Shown here piece by piece: positions 1 to 7,782 of a stretch of 64,000 bases of DNA (position 1 is its first letter; each line of letters starts with the position of its first letter). Below the pieces are notes generated by a model. That model was not told the origin of the DNA. It did not search any database and saw only the letters and a program-made list of their open reading frames with translations. Position numbers and translations under genes: made by a program. The stretch covers positions 1,860,001 through 1,924,000 of the forward strand of contig NC_014829.1 in NCBI RefSeq assembly GCF_000177235.2, written 5' to 3'. This DNA is from Evansella cellulosilytica DSM 2522 (GTDB taxonomy: Bacteria; Bacillota; Bacilli; Bacillales; Salisediminibacteriaceae).

Positions 1-903
1 TGGTATTTCCTATTGCTTTCTATATTGTTAATATTGGTGTTAGTCCCTAAGTCTTTTACCTCTATTGAATGGGAAGGTATCCCCTATTTTGCACTTATAT
101 TTTTTTTATACGGAACACATCTCTGTTTTCCTAAACAATTAAAAAAATATCACGGTGCAGAGCATAAGGTGTTTAGTTATAACGGTACTATCTCTATCTC
201 AAGATTAAGGGATATACGTGAAGCAGAAATTACAAATAGATACTGTTCAACCAATACAATATTATTGTACTTTCTATCAGTAATCTTTCTTTCGTTTATC
301 ATTCTTGTTATGTCTCCATTTCATTGGCTTCACTCAATGAAGATAGCAGCATACTTTTCAATATTGACAGCCTTTGTTCTAACAAAATGGTTACATAAAC
401 GAAAACAAACATTTTTACGAAATGGAATCCTAAAGGGAAGTTACTGGCTCCAAAAAAACGTAACGACATTAGAGCCTGATAAAAAGCATATGAAAACAGC
501 TATAATGGCTTACAGAAGGTTAGCTATTAAAGAGTTTCCTCATAGGATTAAAAGTAGTAAAACTAGAAAGGAGAACAAGAAGATGGCAATTGCAGATGTA
601 ACAGTCATTCCAATTGGATCGAGCACTACAAGTGTTTCTGAAGTAGTTGCAGAGATCCATCGTCTATTAAAAGCAACTGATAAAGATATTCATATTGAAT
701 TGACGCCAATGAGTACGCTAATAGAGGGGGATGTATCAGATTTATTAGAAATCATAAAAGATATTCATGAGGTTCCCTTTAAGCTCGGGCACAAAAGGGT
801 TGCGACAAATATAAGAATAGATGATAGAAGAGATAAAAAATCAACAATGAAAACAAAGCTTCAGGCAGTTCAGAGTAAAATAACTATTTCTAGTGATGAA
901 TAA
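1..903 (+). CDS. DUF1385 (YqhQ-like) membrane protein, 5' end outside window, open into yqgV
   Basis: The frame is already open at base 1, so the gene begins upstream of the window. The visible part has several hydrophobic stretches (roughly codons 5-15, 28-40, 85-106 and 112-125) and the DUF1385 hallmark YHGAEHK, followed by a polar stretch and a second membrane pair. This resembles B. subtilis YqhQ, whose usual neighbours yqhP and yqhR lie near 26 kb here without a yqhQ between them. No stop codon separates this domain from yqgV: the frame reads through the yqgV start at 583 to the stop at 903. Function is unknown; DUF1385 proteins are predicted integral membrane proteins. The domain call is fairly secure. 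Whether the long fusion product is made is not known. Confidence 0.7.
   Translation, partial: WYFLLLSILLILVLVPKSFTSIEWEGIPYFALIFFLYGTHLCFPKQLKKYHGAEHKVFSYNGTISISRLRDIREAEITNRYCSTNTILLYFLSVIFLSFIILVMSPFHWLHSMKIAAYFSILTAFVLTKWLHKRKQTFLRNGILKGSYWLQKNVTTLEPDKKHMKTAIMAYRRLAIKEFPHRIKSSKTRKENKKMAIADVTVIPIGSSTTSVSEVVAEIHRLLKATDKDIHIELTPMSTLIEGDVSDLLEIIKDIHEVPFKLGHKRVATNIRIDDRRDKKSTMKTKLQAVQSKITISSDE
583..903 (+). CDS. yqgV: YqgV, MTH1187/UPF0045 family thiamine-binding-type protein
   Basis: A 106-residue protein starting MAIADVTVIPIG, with the family pattern of alternating beta and alpha segments, the TSVSEVVAEIH helix and a central LTPMSTLIEGD strand. Members of the family bind thiamine or related ligands and form small ferredoxin-like oligomers; no enzymatic role is established. 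The start at 583 is preceded by AAAGGAG at a good distance, which supports independent initiation although the frame is also open from the upstream DUF1385 gene. In B. subtilis yqgV sits just before yqgW and yqgX, as here. A strong bidirectional hairpin follows the stop. Confidence 0.85.
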   Translation: MAIADVTVIPIGSSTTSVSEVVAEIHRLLKATDKDIHIELTPMSTLIEGDVSDLLEIIKDIHEVPFKLGHKRVATNIRIDDRRDKKSTMKTKLQAVQSKITISSDE

Positions 904-918
904 TAAAAACTATATATT

Positions 919-973
919 AAAAGAGGGTATCCATAAAGCACAATTTTTGTGTCCTTATGGGTACCCTCTTTTT
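919..973. terminator. Bidirectional terminator between yqgV and yqgW
   Basis: Long hairpin with arms AAAGAGGGTA and TACCCTCTTT plus an inner CCATAA/TTATGG helix, with a T-run on the + side and an A-run on the other. It lies between convergent genes. Confidence 0.85.
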
Positions 974-979
974 AATGAG

Positions 980-1162
980 TTACGCTACCGTTTGGATACT
1001 GTCTAAAATAATCGATACGATCGTTCTAACAGAAAACCAACCAAAAACAGCGACAGCAACAAAGGCAAATCCAACTGCAAAAAAGTTTTTACGTTTTAAT
1101 TCACGAAAAAGTCCAATGGCAGCTAATATAGCAATTAATAAAGTGATAATCCCTAAGGTCAT
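980..1162 (-). CDS. yqgW: YqgW-like small membrane protein (DUF2759)
   Basis: A 60-residue protein beginning MTLGIITLLIAILAAIG with two membrane segments flanking a short basic loop (RELKRKN). The second segment ends with SIILDSIQTVA. This matches DUF2759 in length and layout and sits, as in B. subtilis, between yqgV and yqgX on the opposite strand. The frame extends 15 codons further upstream, but AAGGAGGGG lies just before the ATG at 1162, so the shorter start is chosen. Function unknown. Confidence 0.8.
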   Translation of the reverse strand: MTLGIITLLIAILAAIGLFRELKRKNFFAVGFAFVAVAVFGWFSVRTIVSIILDSIQTVA

Positions 1163-1355
1163 GTATAGCCCCTCCTTAAAGTCATTGATTACAAATAAGA
1201 ACCCCAATAGTGCACAAAGCTATCCCTTATTATGTACATAAATACATTTAATATTTTACTTATTTTCTATGCGTTTGTCGAGTATTAAATCTTTTTTCTA
1301 TTTCAATAATATTTGCTAAACTGTATAGTGAAATAAGAGGGAGGTATTTATAAAT

Positions 1356-1994
1356 ATGAAATGGAAGAAATTACCATTAGGGCCGTTACAAACTAATGGA
1401 TATGTCGTTTATGAGAACGGAACAGGAGTAATGATTGACCCCGGTGGAGATGAGGGAAGATTGTTGAACTGGTTAAAATCAGAAGACATTCATATTCAAG
1501 CTGTGTTATTAACCCATGCGCATTTTGACCATATTGGAGCTGTAGAAAGAATTAAAAAAGAGTTTTCTGCTCCGTTATACGTACATAAAAATGAACAACA
1601 ATGGTTAGTTGATCCACAGTTAAATGGTTCTGGTTTATTTCAGGGAATCACTCCAATTAGTGTTGGTGAAGCGGAGCATTTAATAACAAAGGAAGGCCCA
1701 CTTGAGGTAGGTCCTTTCACCTTTCAAGTCTATACTACTCCAGGTCATTCACCAGGAAGTGTATCGTATTATCTACCTGAAAGTCATGTTATTTTTTCAG
1801 GAGATGTGCTTTTTCATGGTGGAGTGGGGAGAACAGATCTACCAGGCGGAAGTCAAGAAACACTAATGGATACTATTCATAACAAATTTCTTTCTTTACC
1901 AGATGAAACGATTGTGGCGAATGGTCATGGACCTGTTACAACGATAGGAGAGGAAAAGGAAATTAATCCGTTTATAAACGGATTTGGTTGGTAA
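1356..1994 (+). CDS. yqgX: YqgX, metallo-beta-lactamase fold hydrolase
   Basis: A 212-residue glyoxalase II-like hydrolase. The zinc-binding signature THAHFDH is at residues 53-59, followed by the other expected ligands in PGHSPGS, SGDVLFHGGVGRTD and NGHGP. Related enzymes hydrolyse thioesters such as S-lactoylglutathione or act in bacillithiol-linked detoxification; the substrate here cannot be read from sequence. GGGAGG lies upstream of the ATG. The gene is monocistronic-looking, divergent from yqgW, and is followed by a hairpin and an unusual G-rich stretch. Confidence 0.9.
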   Translation: MKWKKLPLGPLQTNGYVVYENGTGVMIDPGGDEGRLLNWLKSEDIHIQAVLLTHAHFDHIGAVERIKKEFSAPLYVHKNEQQWLVDPQLNGSGLFQGITPISVGEAEHLITKEGPLEVGPFTFQVYTTPGHSPGSVSYYLPESHVIFSGDVLFHGGVGRTDLPGGSQETLMDTIHNKFLSLPDETIVANGHGPVTTIGEEKEINPFINGFGW

Positions 1995-2020
1995 GTAACT
2001 TTTGTAAAATGAAAAAATGA

Positions 2021-2098
2021 CCTTCTATGGGGAACATAGAAGGCCGTTTGGGGAGTTAATCAAGTATCAATGAACTCTTGAGGGGGAGGGGGAACTCC
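2021..2098 (+). other. Hairpin plus G-rich inverted-repeat stretch downstream of yqgX
   Basis: CCTTCTATG/CATAGAAGG form a 9-bp stem at 2021-2043. It is followed by GGGAGTT and, 35 bases on, AACTCCC, which would close a larger hairpin around 2051-2098 containing GGGGGAGGGGG. There is no clear T-run. It could be the yqgX terminator and a leader of the next gene, or a small structured RNA; the sequence alone does not decide. Confidence 0.4.
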
Positions 2099-2196
2099 CG
2101 AAGATCATTGTTTTACTGACAAGTTTATTATAATAAGACAAAAACACTGTGTCAATAGTGTTAAGTTAATGTGATAGGATGTTTGGAGGTATGAAG

Positions 2197-3345
2197 TTGA
2201 ATGCAATCAATTTTTTAAGAGAAAAGCTAGCATTTCCAGTAACGATGGAGGAGTATATGCGTGTCTCCTTGTACGATGAAGAAATTGGGTACTATATGAA
2301 AGATAGAGTTAAGTTAGGCAAAGAAGGTGACTTTTATACAAGTAACCATGTACATCCTGTATTTCAGAAGACGTTCGCACGATTTTTTTTAGATGTTATA
2401 AAGAAAGAAAAAATCTCCCCTTATATTTGTGAATTTGGAGCAGGAGAAGGGATGTTTGCAAAAAACGTACTAGATTATTTTTTACATACTGATGAAAAGG
2501 TATATGAGAAAATGCAATACATTATCATAGAATCAAGCCAGTATCATCGAGCTATGCTATTAAATATACTTGACATGCACAAAGAGAGAGTGAGAATTTT
2601 TTCGAGTATGATTGAGGCAAAGCATTGCTACCCTCACCTTGAGGGTATTATCTTTTCAAACGAATTAATAGATGCTTTTCCTGTCCGTGTAGTTGAGAAA
2701 CATAGTAATCAATTATATGAAGTTCTTGTTGACGTTAATAAAACAGAAGTAAAAGAAGTCATTGTGCCATGTAAAGATAATAAGCTAACGTCATGGTTGA
2801 ACGTGTATGGTCCTGATTTAGCCGATGGATATAGATTTGAAATCAATTTGGCGATGAGAGAGTGGTTAATTCACGTAAATGAATGGTTAAGAAAAGGATT
2901 AGTTGTGACTGTAGACTATGGATATACGAATGAAGAATTAAATAGAGAAGAAAGAAGGCTTGGTTCATTACGTGGATACTATAAGCATCAATTAATAGAT
3001 GATCCGCTAAAATACCCTTCAGAAATGGATATGACATCACATATACAATGGGATGCTTTTCAACAAATTTCTAGGGAATTAAATTTGGAGGAAATTACTC
3101 ACGAGAAACAAGATCGCTTTTTACTAAAAGCAGGGCTATTTACATTTTTGGAAAAAGCAAATCACTTGGATCCATTCTCCGAGAGCTTTAAACAAAATCG
3201 AGCGATTCAATCATTAGTATACCCTGGTGGTATTAGTTCTTCATTCCAAGTAAATGTACAAGGAAAAGTGGTCAATGAAGTAAAAAATTACACTATTTTT
3301 ACTGAAGACCCTTATCATTTAGACTCGAAGTTAGATTATAAATAA
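2197..3345 (+). CDS. MidA/NDUFAF7-type (DUF185) SAM-dependent methyltransferase
   Basis: A 382-residue class I methyltransferase. It has the DUF185 signatures: GDFYTSNHVHPVFQ near the N terminus, the SAM-binding loop ICEFGAGEGMFA, FSNELIDAFPV in the middle and TVDYGYT towards the C terminus. The mitochondrial homologue NDUFAF7 methylates an arginine of a complex I subunit; the bacterial substrate is unknown. The frame has ATGs at 2179 and 2191, but GGAGG lies inside that stretch and is spaced correctly for the TTG at 2197, giving MNAINFLREKL. Followed by a terminator shared with convergent yqgY. Confidence 0.8.
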   Translation: MNAINFLREKLAFPVTMEEYMRVSLYDEEIGYYMKDRVKLGKEGDFYTSNHVHPVFQKTFARFFLDVIKKEKISPYICEFGAGEGMFAKNVLDYFLHTDEKVYEKMQYIIIESSQYHRAMLLNILDMHKERVRIFSSMIEAKHCYPHLEGIIFSNELIDAFPVRVVEKHSNQLYEVLVDVNKTEVKEVIVPCKDNKLTSWLNVYGPDLADGYRFEINLAMREWLIHVNEWLRKGLVVTVDYGYTNEELNREERRLGSLRGYYKHQLIDDPLKYPSEMDMTSHIQWDAFQQISRELNLEEITHEKQDRFLLKAGLFTFLEKANHLDPFSESFKQNRAIQSLVYPGGISSSFQVNVQGKVVNEVKNYTIFTEDPYHLDSKLDYK

Positions 3346-3354
3346 ATATAAAGA

Positions 3355-3400
3355 AAAAGCATCAATAAAGACCCCAAACCTTTACTGATGCTTTTCCTTT
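3355..3400. terminator. Bidirectional terminator, methyltransferase gene / yqgY
   Basis: Arms AAAGCATCA and TGATGCTTT are extended by TAAAG/CTTTA, with A- and T-runs on the two sides, between convergent genes. Confidence 0.85.
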
Positions 3401-3406
3401 TTCATG

Positions 3407-3652
3407 CTAATGTCCACCTATACCAGGAACTAATATGAACGTGGAGTAGTAAGTAAAGCCGACGAAAAATAATGTTAAATAGGCACCGAAAATATACACA
3501 TATGCTCTTTCCGAAAGCTTTAAATAGCTTAGAGCTAAAAATGCTCCTGTCTGTCCGAAGAATAATATTGCCATCTCATTCATACCACCAGCCATAAATA
3601 ATACGGCCATAACACCAGTCCAGAAGCTAATTACACGGAACATACGATCCAT
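3407..3652 (-). CDS. yqgY: YqgY-like membrane protein (DUF2626)
   Basis: An 81-residue, very hydrophobic protein with three membrane segments (about residues 8-25, 27-42 and 50-72) and the DUF2626 motif GGMNEMAILFFGQTGAFLAL. GGGGGG lies 7 bases before the ATG. The family is confined to Bacillales and has no assigned function. Its place after yqgX and the methyltransferase gene agrees with the B. subtilis order. Confidence 0.85.
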   Translation of the reverse strand: MDRMFRVISFWTGVMAVLFMAGGMNEMAILFFGQTGAFLALSYLKLSERAYVYIFGAYLTLFFVGFTYYSTFILVPGIGGH

Positions 3653-3766
3653 AGCGCTTCCCCCCTTTTATGTATGTAACATAACTATTTTATAATATGT
3701 GACAATAATAGTACACTTTATTATAAAACGAAAAAAAAACTTTGTAAAATATAAAACGTTTAATAA

Positions 3767-3813
3767 GAAAAAAAGGTACGTATTTATCTCGTAAATAATA
3801 TACGAGATAAATA
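3767..3813 (-). terminator. Terminator of the SufR-like regulator gene
   Basis: Perfect 13-bp inverted repeat TATTTATCTCGTA/TACGAGATAAATA with a 7-base loop. On the minus strand it is followed by a run of T, just past the end of the gene at 3831. Confidence 0.75.
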
Positions 3814-3830
3814 CTATAAGTGTACTGTAG

Positions 3831-4544
3831 TTATTCACCTTTAGGTAAAACAATGGTAGTATACGTACATGTTATTTCATTTTTTTGTAAGAGACTTGAT
3901 TCATTCTTTAGTTTAATATCTCCAAAAAAGTATTCAAAGATACCGTTTATTAGAGCGTGATGCATTCTGCAAATACCAAAGTTGTCTTTTGCTAGTTCTT
4001 TAAACGTACAATTGTAAATGCGAAATACGATTTCTTTGTTTTCATCATCATAATGTATTTCTGGACTCAGCCCTTGTGTTATAGCAACTTTTTCAATGAA
4101 AGCAACTTTTTCTCTCGGGCTCATTTCCTCAGCGTTCTGGTCTAGGGAATGAACAAATGATTTTGCTGATTCAAAACCAAATTTCCTTCCAGTTTCAACT
4201 AGAGCTTTTTCTCCTTCTTTACCAAGTGATGATAAAGTTTCAATTGCAATTTCAGACAAACGTTGAAAGTCACGGTATGGAAATTGTAGACTCACTACTT
4301 CATTAGAAAGGGTATAAAATCTACTAGGTCTACCACCTTTCCCAGTCTTTTTTGTATCGGAAACGAGCATATTGACATCCTCTAGCTTTGTAAGATGTAG
4401 ACGAGCGACGTTCGCGTGAATATTAAATGTATCCGCAATTTCTTGTACTGTCACATCTCTATGCTGTCTTGCAACATATTGATAAATAGAGAAACGAGTA
4501 GGGTCAGATAATACTCCAGTAATTTTTAACGTTTGTTGTTCCAT
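3831..4544 (-). CDS. Winged-helix regulator of the COG2345/SufR type with Cys-containing C-terminal domain
   Basis: A 237-residue transcription factor. An N-terminal ArsR-like winged helix (residues 1-75, with LSDPTRFSIYQYV and IADTFNIHANVARLHL) is followed by a helical middle. The C-terminal domain carries the COG2345 pattern NC-x12-C...CTY (NCTFKELAKDNFGIC, then RMHH, then TCTYTT). In cyanobacterial SufR the equivalent cysteines hold an iron-sulfur cluster that tunes DNA binding. Here three cysteines and two histidines are available, so cluster or metal sensing is plausible but inferred. Not linked to a suf operon; divergent from ytxH, which it might regulate. Confidence 0.75.
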   Translation of the reverse strand: MEQQTLKITGVLSDPTRFSIYQYVARQHRDVTVQEIADTFNIHANVARLHLTKLEDVNMLVSDTKKTGKGGRPSRFYTLSNEVVSLQFPYRDFQRLSEIAIETLSSLGKEGEKALVETGRKFGFESAKSFVHSLDQNAEEMSPREKVAFIEKVAITQGLSPEIHYDDENKEIVFRIYNCTFKELAKDNFGICRMHHALINGIFEYFFGDIKLKNESSLLQKNEITCTYTTIVLPKGE

Positions 4545-4672
4545 GATTTATCACTCCTAGTGTTTTGCTAAAATAAATGTATTAACACCATTATAAACTG
4601 TAAAAGAGGAGTTTCTATCGCACAATTTTGTGAACATCTGAAGGGCTTTTCCGTGAAATTGTCAACAAACTA

Positions 4673-4698
4673 GTTTAACATAGTAGTAAATAAGGAAT
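4673..4698 (+). promoter_or_regulatory. Possible sigma-B promoter of ytxH
   Basis: GTTTAA-N14-AGGAAT resembles the sigma-B consensus GTTTAA-N12-15-GGGWAW with one -10 mismatch, 35 bases upstream of the gene. Many ytxH-type genes are general-stress genes, which fits. Confidence 0.45.
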
Positions 4699-4733
4699 AG
4701 AAACATTATCAAAAAACTTTAGGAGGTTTTATC

Positions 4734-5138
4734 ATGAGTAAGATTGATACGAAAGATTTTCTAATAGGGGCTGTTGTTGGAGGTATTATTGGAGCTGCGA
4801 CTGCAATGTTATATGCGCCAAAATCAGGGAAGGAATTGCGTTCTGATATTAATGAAAAAGCAGTGAGTGCTAAAAATAAAACGATAGAGTTAAAAAACAC
4901 AGCAGTTGAAAAAGGAAGTGAGTATGGGCAACTTGCAAAAGATCAATGGGAGCGGCTTTCAGATAAAACGCAACAATTTAAAGAGAAAGCTACATCAACA
5001 GGAGAGGAAGTATCCGAGGATGTTAAAAGCGTGATTAAATCAGGAGTTGAAGACGGGAAAGAACTTGCTCAAGAAGTCGTAAATGAAATAGAGGAAGCGA
5101 AAGAAAAAATCAAAGAGGATGTTAATACATTAAAATAG
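4734..5138 (+). CDS. YtxH domain-containing protein
   Basis: A 134-residue protein. A glycine/alanine-rich membrane helix at about residues 10-27 (FLIGAVVGGIIGAATAMLYA) is followed by the YtxH signature APKSGKELR and a long charged helix rich in Glu and Lys that is probably amphipathic or coiled coil. Proteins of this type are induced in general stress or starvation in Bacillus; the molecular role is unknown. AGGAGG precedes the ATG. Stands alone between a terminator and the divergent regulator. Confidence 0.85.
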   Translation: MSKIDTKDFLIGAVVGGIIGAATAMLYAPKSGKELRSDINEKAVSAKNKTIELKNTAVEKGSEYGQLAKDQWERLSDKTQQFKEKATSTGEEVSEDVKSVIKSGVEDGKELAQEVVNEIEEAKEKIKEDVNTLK

Positions 5139-5145
5139 TATAAAT

Positions 5146-5187
5146 AAAACGGAAAACTTGGACAAGCCAGTTTTCCGTTTTTTTATT
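5146..5187 (+). terminator. ytxH terminator
   Basis: ACGGAAAACT/AGTTTTCCGT stem followed by seven T. Confidence 0.9.
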
Positions 5188-5228
5188 GCCTATATGGAAT
5201 ATAACATTTCTCTGAATAAGTGCTTTAA

Positions 5229-5303
5229 TGGCTGGGATGGCAGGATTCGAACCTGCGCATAACGAAGTCAAAGTCCGTTGCCTTACCACTTGGCTACATC
5301 CCA
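5229..5303 (-). tRNA. tRNA-Gln (anticodon TTG)
   Basis: On the minus strand the acceptor arms TGGGATG and CATCCCA pair, with discriminator G and an encoded CCA. The D-arm contains AGCC...GGTAAGGC. The anticodon loop CTTTGAC sits on stem ACGGA/TTCGT and reads TTG. The T-loop is GGTTCGAATCC. Length 75 nt. It closely resembles the B. subtilis glutamine tRNA and stands alone rather than in an rRNA-linked cluster. Confidence 0.97.
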
Positions 5304-5438
5304 ACAAGATTGTAGTAGTATCTTTTCACTTTTTAAAAAAAATATACATTTTTTGTAGAAATAAAAAGGAGGTTTGTTCATTGTGTCGAATATAATGCAG
5401 TGTTAACAAAAAATGTATAAGAAGGTGATTAATGCATT

Positions 5439-6494
5439 ATGGATGTAGAGCGAAAAACGAAAGCATTATTATTAAATGCACTATCTTACACCGCTTCAGA
5501 TGTTCACTTTATACCTATGAAGAAAAATGGTTTGGTACGATACCGAATTGATGGAAAACTAGTAGATATGGAAACACTCCCTCTAAACTTATTACAACGT
5601 ATTATTAGTTATTTGAAATTCATTTCAGGAATGGATATTGGTGAAAAACGGAGACCACAAACTAGCTCTCTTGAAATACCGTTACTAAACAAACTATATG
5701 CGATGAGGCTATCTACATTTCCATCTACAAGTTACGAGACATTAGTGATCCGTTTATTTCCTCTTAAAGATCATCAAACACTACATCAACTTTCTTTATT
5801 TCCAGGACAAGCGAAAAAAATATTAAATCTTATTCAAGCCCCGAGTGGGTTAATCATTATTTGTGGTCCAACGGGTTCTGGAAAAACGACTACTTTATAC
5901 TCCTTATTACACACATGTAGCTTTAATTTAAAACGAAACATTATTACTTTAGAAGATCCAATTGAGCAAAAACATGACCACTTTTTACAGATGGAAATTA
6001 ATGAAAGAGCTGGGGTAACCTACTCTGTTGGCCTAAGGAGTTTATTACGACATGACCCTGACGTTATTATGCTAGGTGAAATTAGAGATAGTGAAACAGC
6101 TCAGATGGCTATTAGAGCTTCATTAACTGGACACCTTGTATTTTCTACACTTCATAGTAAGTGTACGAAGACAGCGCTTAACAGACTATTAGAATTAGGG
6201 GTTCGACAAGTAGACCTTCAAGAAACAGTAACAGCAATCATTGCACAACGATTAGTTGATGTAGTATGCCCTTATTGTGGCATGTCTTGTCATTCTCACT
6301 GTAAAAAAAGGAGGTTGCGGAGAAGAGCGGCTATTTATGAAATATTGGAAGGAGAGATAGTACAATATATGCATGAACTCCCAGGTGCAAAAAAAATCAA
6401 GACACTAAACGAATTAATAAGTAAAAGTATAGCTTTAGGGTTTGTTCATGAGTATGAGTATTTTCGATTTGGAAAAGGAGGGATAGGCGATTGA
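5439..6494 (+). CDS. comGA: ComGA, competence pseudopilus assembly ATPase
   Basis: A 351-residue GspE/PilB-type ATPase that powers assembly of the DNA-uptake pseudopilus at the cell pole. Visible are Walker A GPTGSGKTTT, the Asp box LEDPIE, Walker B VIMLGEIRDSETA, the His box GHLVFSTLHS and a late CPYC...C...C cluster that may bind zinc. AAGGTGAT precedes the ATG. Its frame overlaps comGB by 4 bases. Upstream, a TATAAT at 5391 lacks a good -35, as expected for a promoter needing ComK, but no exact ComK box could be confirmed. Confidence 0.95.
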   Translation: MDVERKTKALLLNALSYTASDVHFIPMKKNGLVRYRIDGKLVDMETLPLNLLQRIISYLKFISGMDIGEKRRPQTSSLEIPLLNKLYAMRLSTFPSTSYETLVIRLFPLKDHQTLHQLSLFPGQAKKILNLIQAPSGLIIICGPTGSGKTTTLYSLLHTCSFNLKRNIITLEDPIEQKHDHFLQMEINERAGVTYSVGLRSLLRHDPDVIMLGEIRDSETAQMAIRASLTGHLVFSTLHSKCTKTALNRLLELGVRQVDLQETVTAIIAQRLVDVVCPYCGMSCHSHCKKRRLRRRAAIYEILEGEIVQYMHELPGAKKIKTLNELISKSIALGFVHEYEYFRFGKGGIGD

Positions 6495-7513
6495 AAAAAG
6501 CTTTTAAAAATGATTTAGAACGTAGTGAATGGTTATATCAAATGTACTTATTAATGACAGATGGATATAGCCTTGCTGAATCAATTCAATTAATAATGGA
6601 GTATAGTACAACTTATCAAAAAGCTTGGTGTGAAAGCATTTATATCGCACTAGTGGAAGGAGAAGATTTCTCATCTCAATTAAAGAGTGCTGCTTTTTCA
6701 ACGGAGGTCGTTAGCTATCTTTACTTATCTGAAAAATATGGTGACTTAATAAATGCTTTGTTCACAACAAGCAAGTTATTAAAGAATAAACATGATTTAA
6801 AAAAGAAAAGTCAAAAACTTCTTACTTATCCCCTGTTCTTATTTACATTACTCTTGATTATGATTACTATTCTGTCGGAAGGTATATTCCCTCAACTCAC
6901 ATTCTTTTTTGAATCTTCTGGACAAGAACTCCCGATTATTACACGACTTGTCATGTTTCTACTTTCCTTTCTACAACTTCCTTTTATTATCTTTTTTCTC
7001 CTTATTTTGTGTAGTGTGCTAATTTGGTTTAATAAAAAGTCTATAGAAGATAGATATAGCCTTCTTTGTAAATATCCTGTCATTAGAAACGTGACTTCAA
7101 CTTATTTGACGTACTCTTTTGTCACACAGCTATCACCATTACTAAAGAATGGTTTTTCTCTATATAACGCATTGAAAGTTATTGTAGAAAGCAGCCATAT
7201 GAAATTTTTACAAATAGAAGCTAGTGCGATGATAGGGAAGTTGCTAGATGGTTATTCATTACAACAGATTATTAAAGAACGAGGTATTTATGATGAGAGA
7301 TTAACAGCAGTTATTTATTTAGGAGAATCAAAAGGTAAGTTAGGTGAGGAGTTTGAAAGGTTTGGTAACTTTATTTATAACAAGCAGCAGGAAAAAATTT
7401 ATAAAGTCATATCCGTTGCACAGCCTGTTATTGTTAGTGTCATTGGATTAATTGTACTTGTCTTATTTTTATCCATTATGGTACCCATTTTTAATATTGT
7501 GGACGGTTGGTAA
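6491..7513 (+). CDS. comGB: ComGB, polytopic membrane platform of the competence pseudopilus
   Basis: A 340-residue GspF/PilC-family protein. Two T2SSF domains (about residues 10-130 and 210-330) are joined by membrane helices near 112-132, 150-175 and 315-335. It works with ComGA to extract prepilins from the membrane. The start is a TTG overlapping the end of comGA, with GGAGGG upstream. Unlike in B. subtilis, comGC does not follow directly: 269 bases and an opposite-strand mini-gene intervene. Confidence 0.92.
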   Translation: MKKAFKNDLERSEWLYQMYLLMTDGYSLAESIQLIMEYSTTYQKAWCESIYIALVEGEDFSSQLKSAAFSTEVVSYLYLSEKYGDLINALFTTSKLLKNKHDLKKKSQKLLTYPLFLFTLLLIMITILSEGIFPQLTFFFESSGQELPIITRLVMFLLSFLQLPFIIFFLLILCSVLIWFNKKSIEDRYSLLCKYPVIRNVTSTYLTYSFVTQLSPLLKNGFSLYNALKVIVESSHMKFLQIEASAMIGKLLDGYSLQQIIKERGIYDERLTAVIYLGESKGKLGEEFERFGNFIYNKQQEKIYKVISVAQPVIVSVIGLIVLVLFLSIMVPIFNIVDGW

Positions 7514-7520
7514 CGGTTAC

Positions 7521-7547
7521 AAAAAACCCCTACCAAACTGGAAGGGG
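7521..7547 (-). terminator. Terminator of the antisense mini-gene
   Basis: On the minus strand CCCCTTCC and GGTAGGGG form a stem with a 5-base loop, followed by six T. It begins immediately after the mini-gene stop codon. Confidence 0.75.
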
Positions 7548-7688
7548 CTAGCACACCGTATTATCTTGACTTTTTTTCTCCGCCAAACTTACCCATTGTA
7601 AAAAATCTAATTCTGTACTTGTTAGTGGTCTACCGAGCTTATCCTTGAATTCATCAATTAGTTGGAGATAAAGGTGGTGATCATGCAA
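7548..7688 (-). CDS. Small 46-residue protein inside the comG operon, opposite strand
   Basis: Not recognised. A TTG-initiated frame encodes a 46-residue, mostly helical protein beginning MHDHHLYLQLIDEFKDKLG, then RPLTSTELDFLQWV and a polar tail ending in Cys. It is supported by AGGAGG 8 bases before the start, a tight T-rich terminator right after the stop, and lack of any frame disruption. The helix-turn pattern GRPLTxxExxFLxWV looks like a folded small domain rather than chance. It sits between comGB and comGC facing the other way, so its transcription would run against comG. No function is claimed. Confidence 0.65.
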   Translation of the reverse strand: MHDHHLYLQLIDEFKDKLGRPLTSTELDFLQWVSLAEKKSQDNTVC

Positions 7689-7782
7689 AGAAATGTCCTC
7701 CTATCAGTAAATTGTTTAATTTAATAATACGTTCATTATAATGAAAAATCAAATCATTTAATCAGAAAGTGAGAGGAATAAA

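Noticed and set aside
957-1241. Plus-strand frame covering yqgW
   Set aside because: It is the complement of the well-supported yqgW and begins inside the terminator.
3668-3853. Minus-strand 61-codon frame after the SufR-like gene
   Set aside because: It overlaps the terminator hairpin and consists of AT-rich low-complexity codons.
5335-5354. ComK box upstream of comGA
   Set aside because: An AAAA/TTTT pair is present but with six rather than five bases between, and no properly spaced second box was found, so it is not listed as a site.
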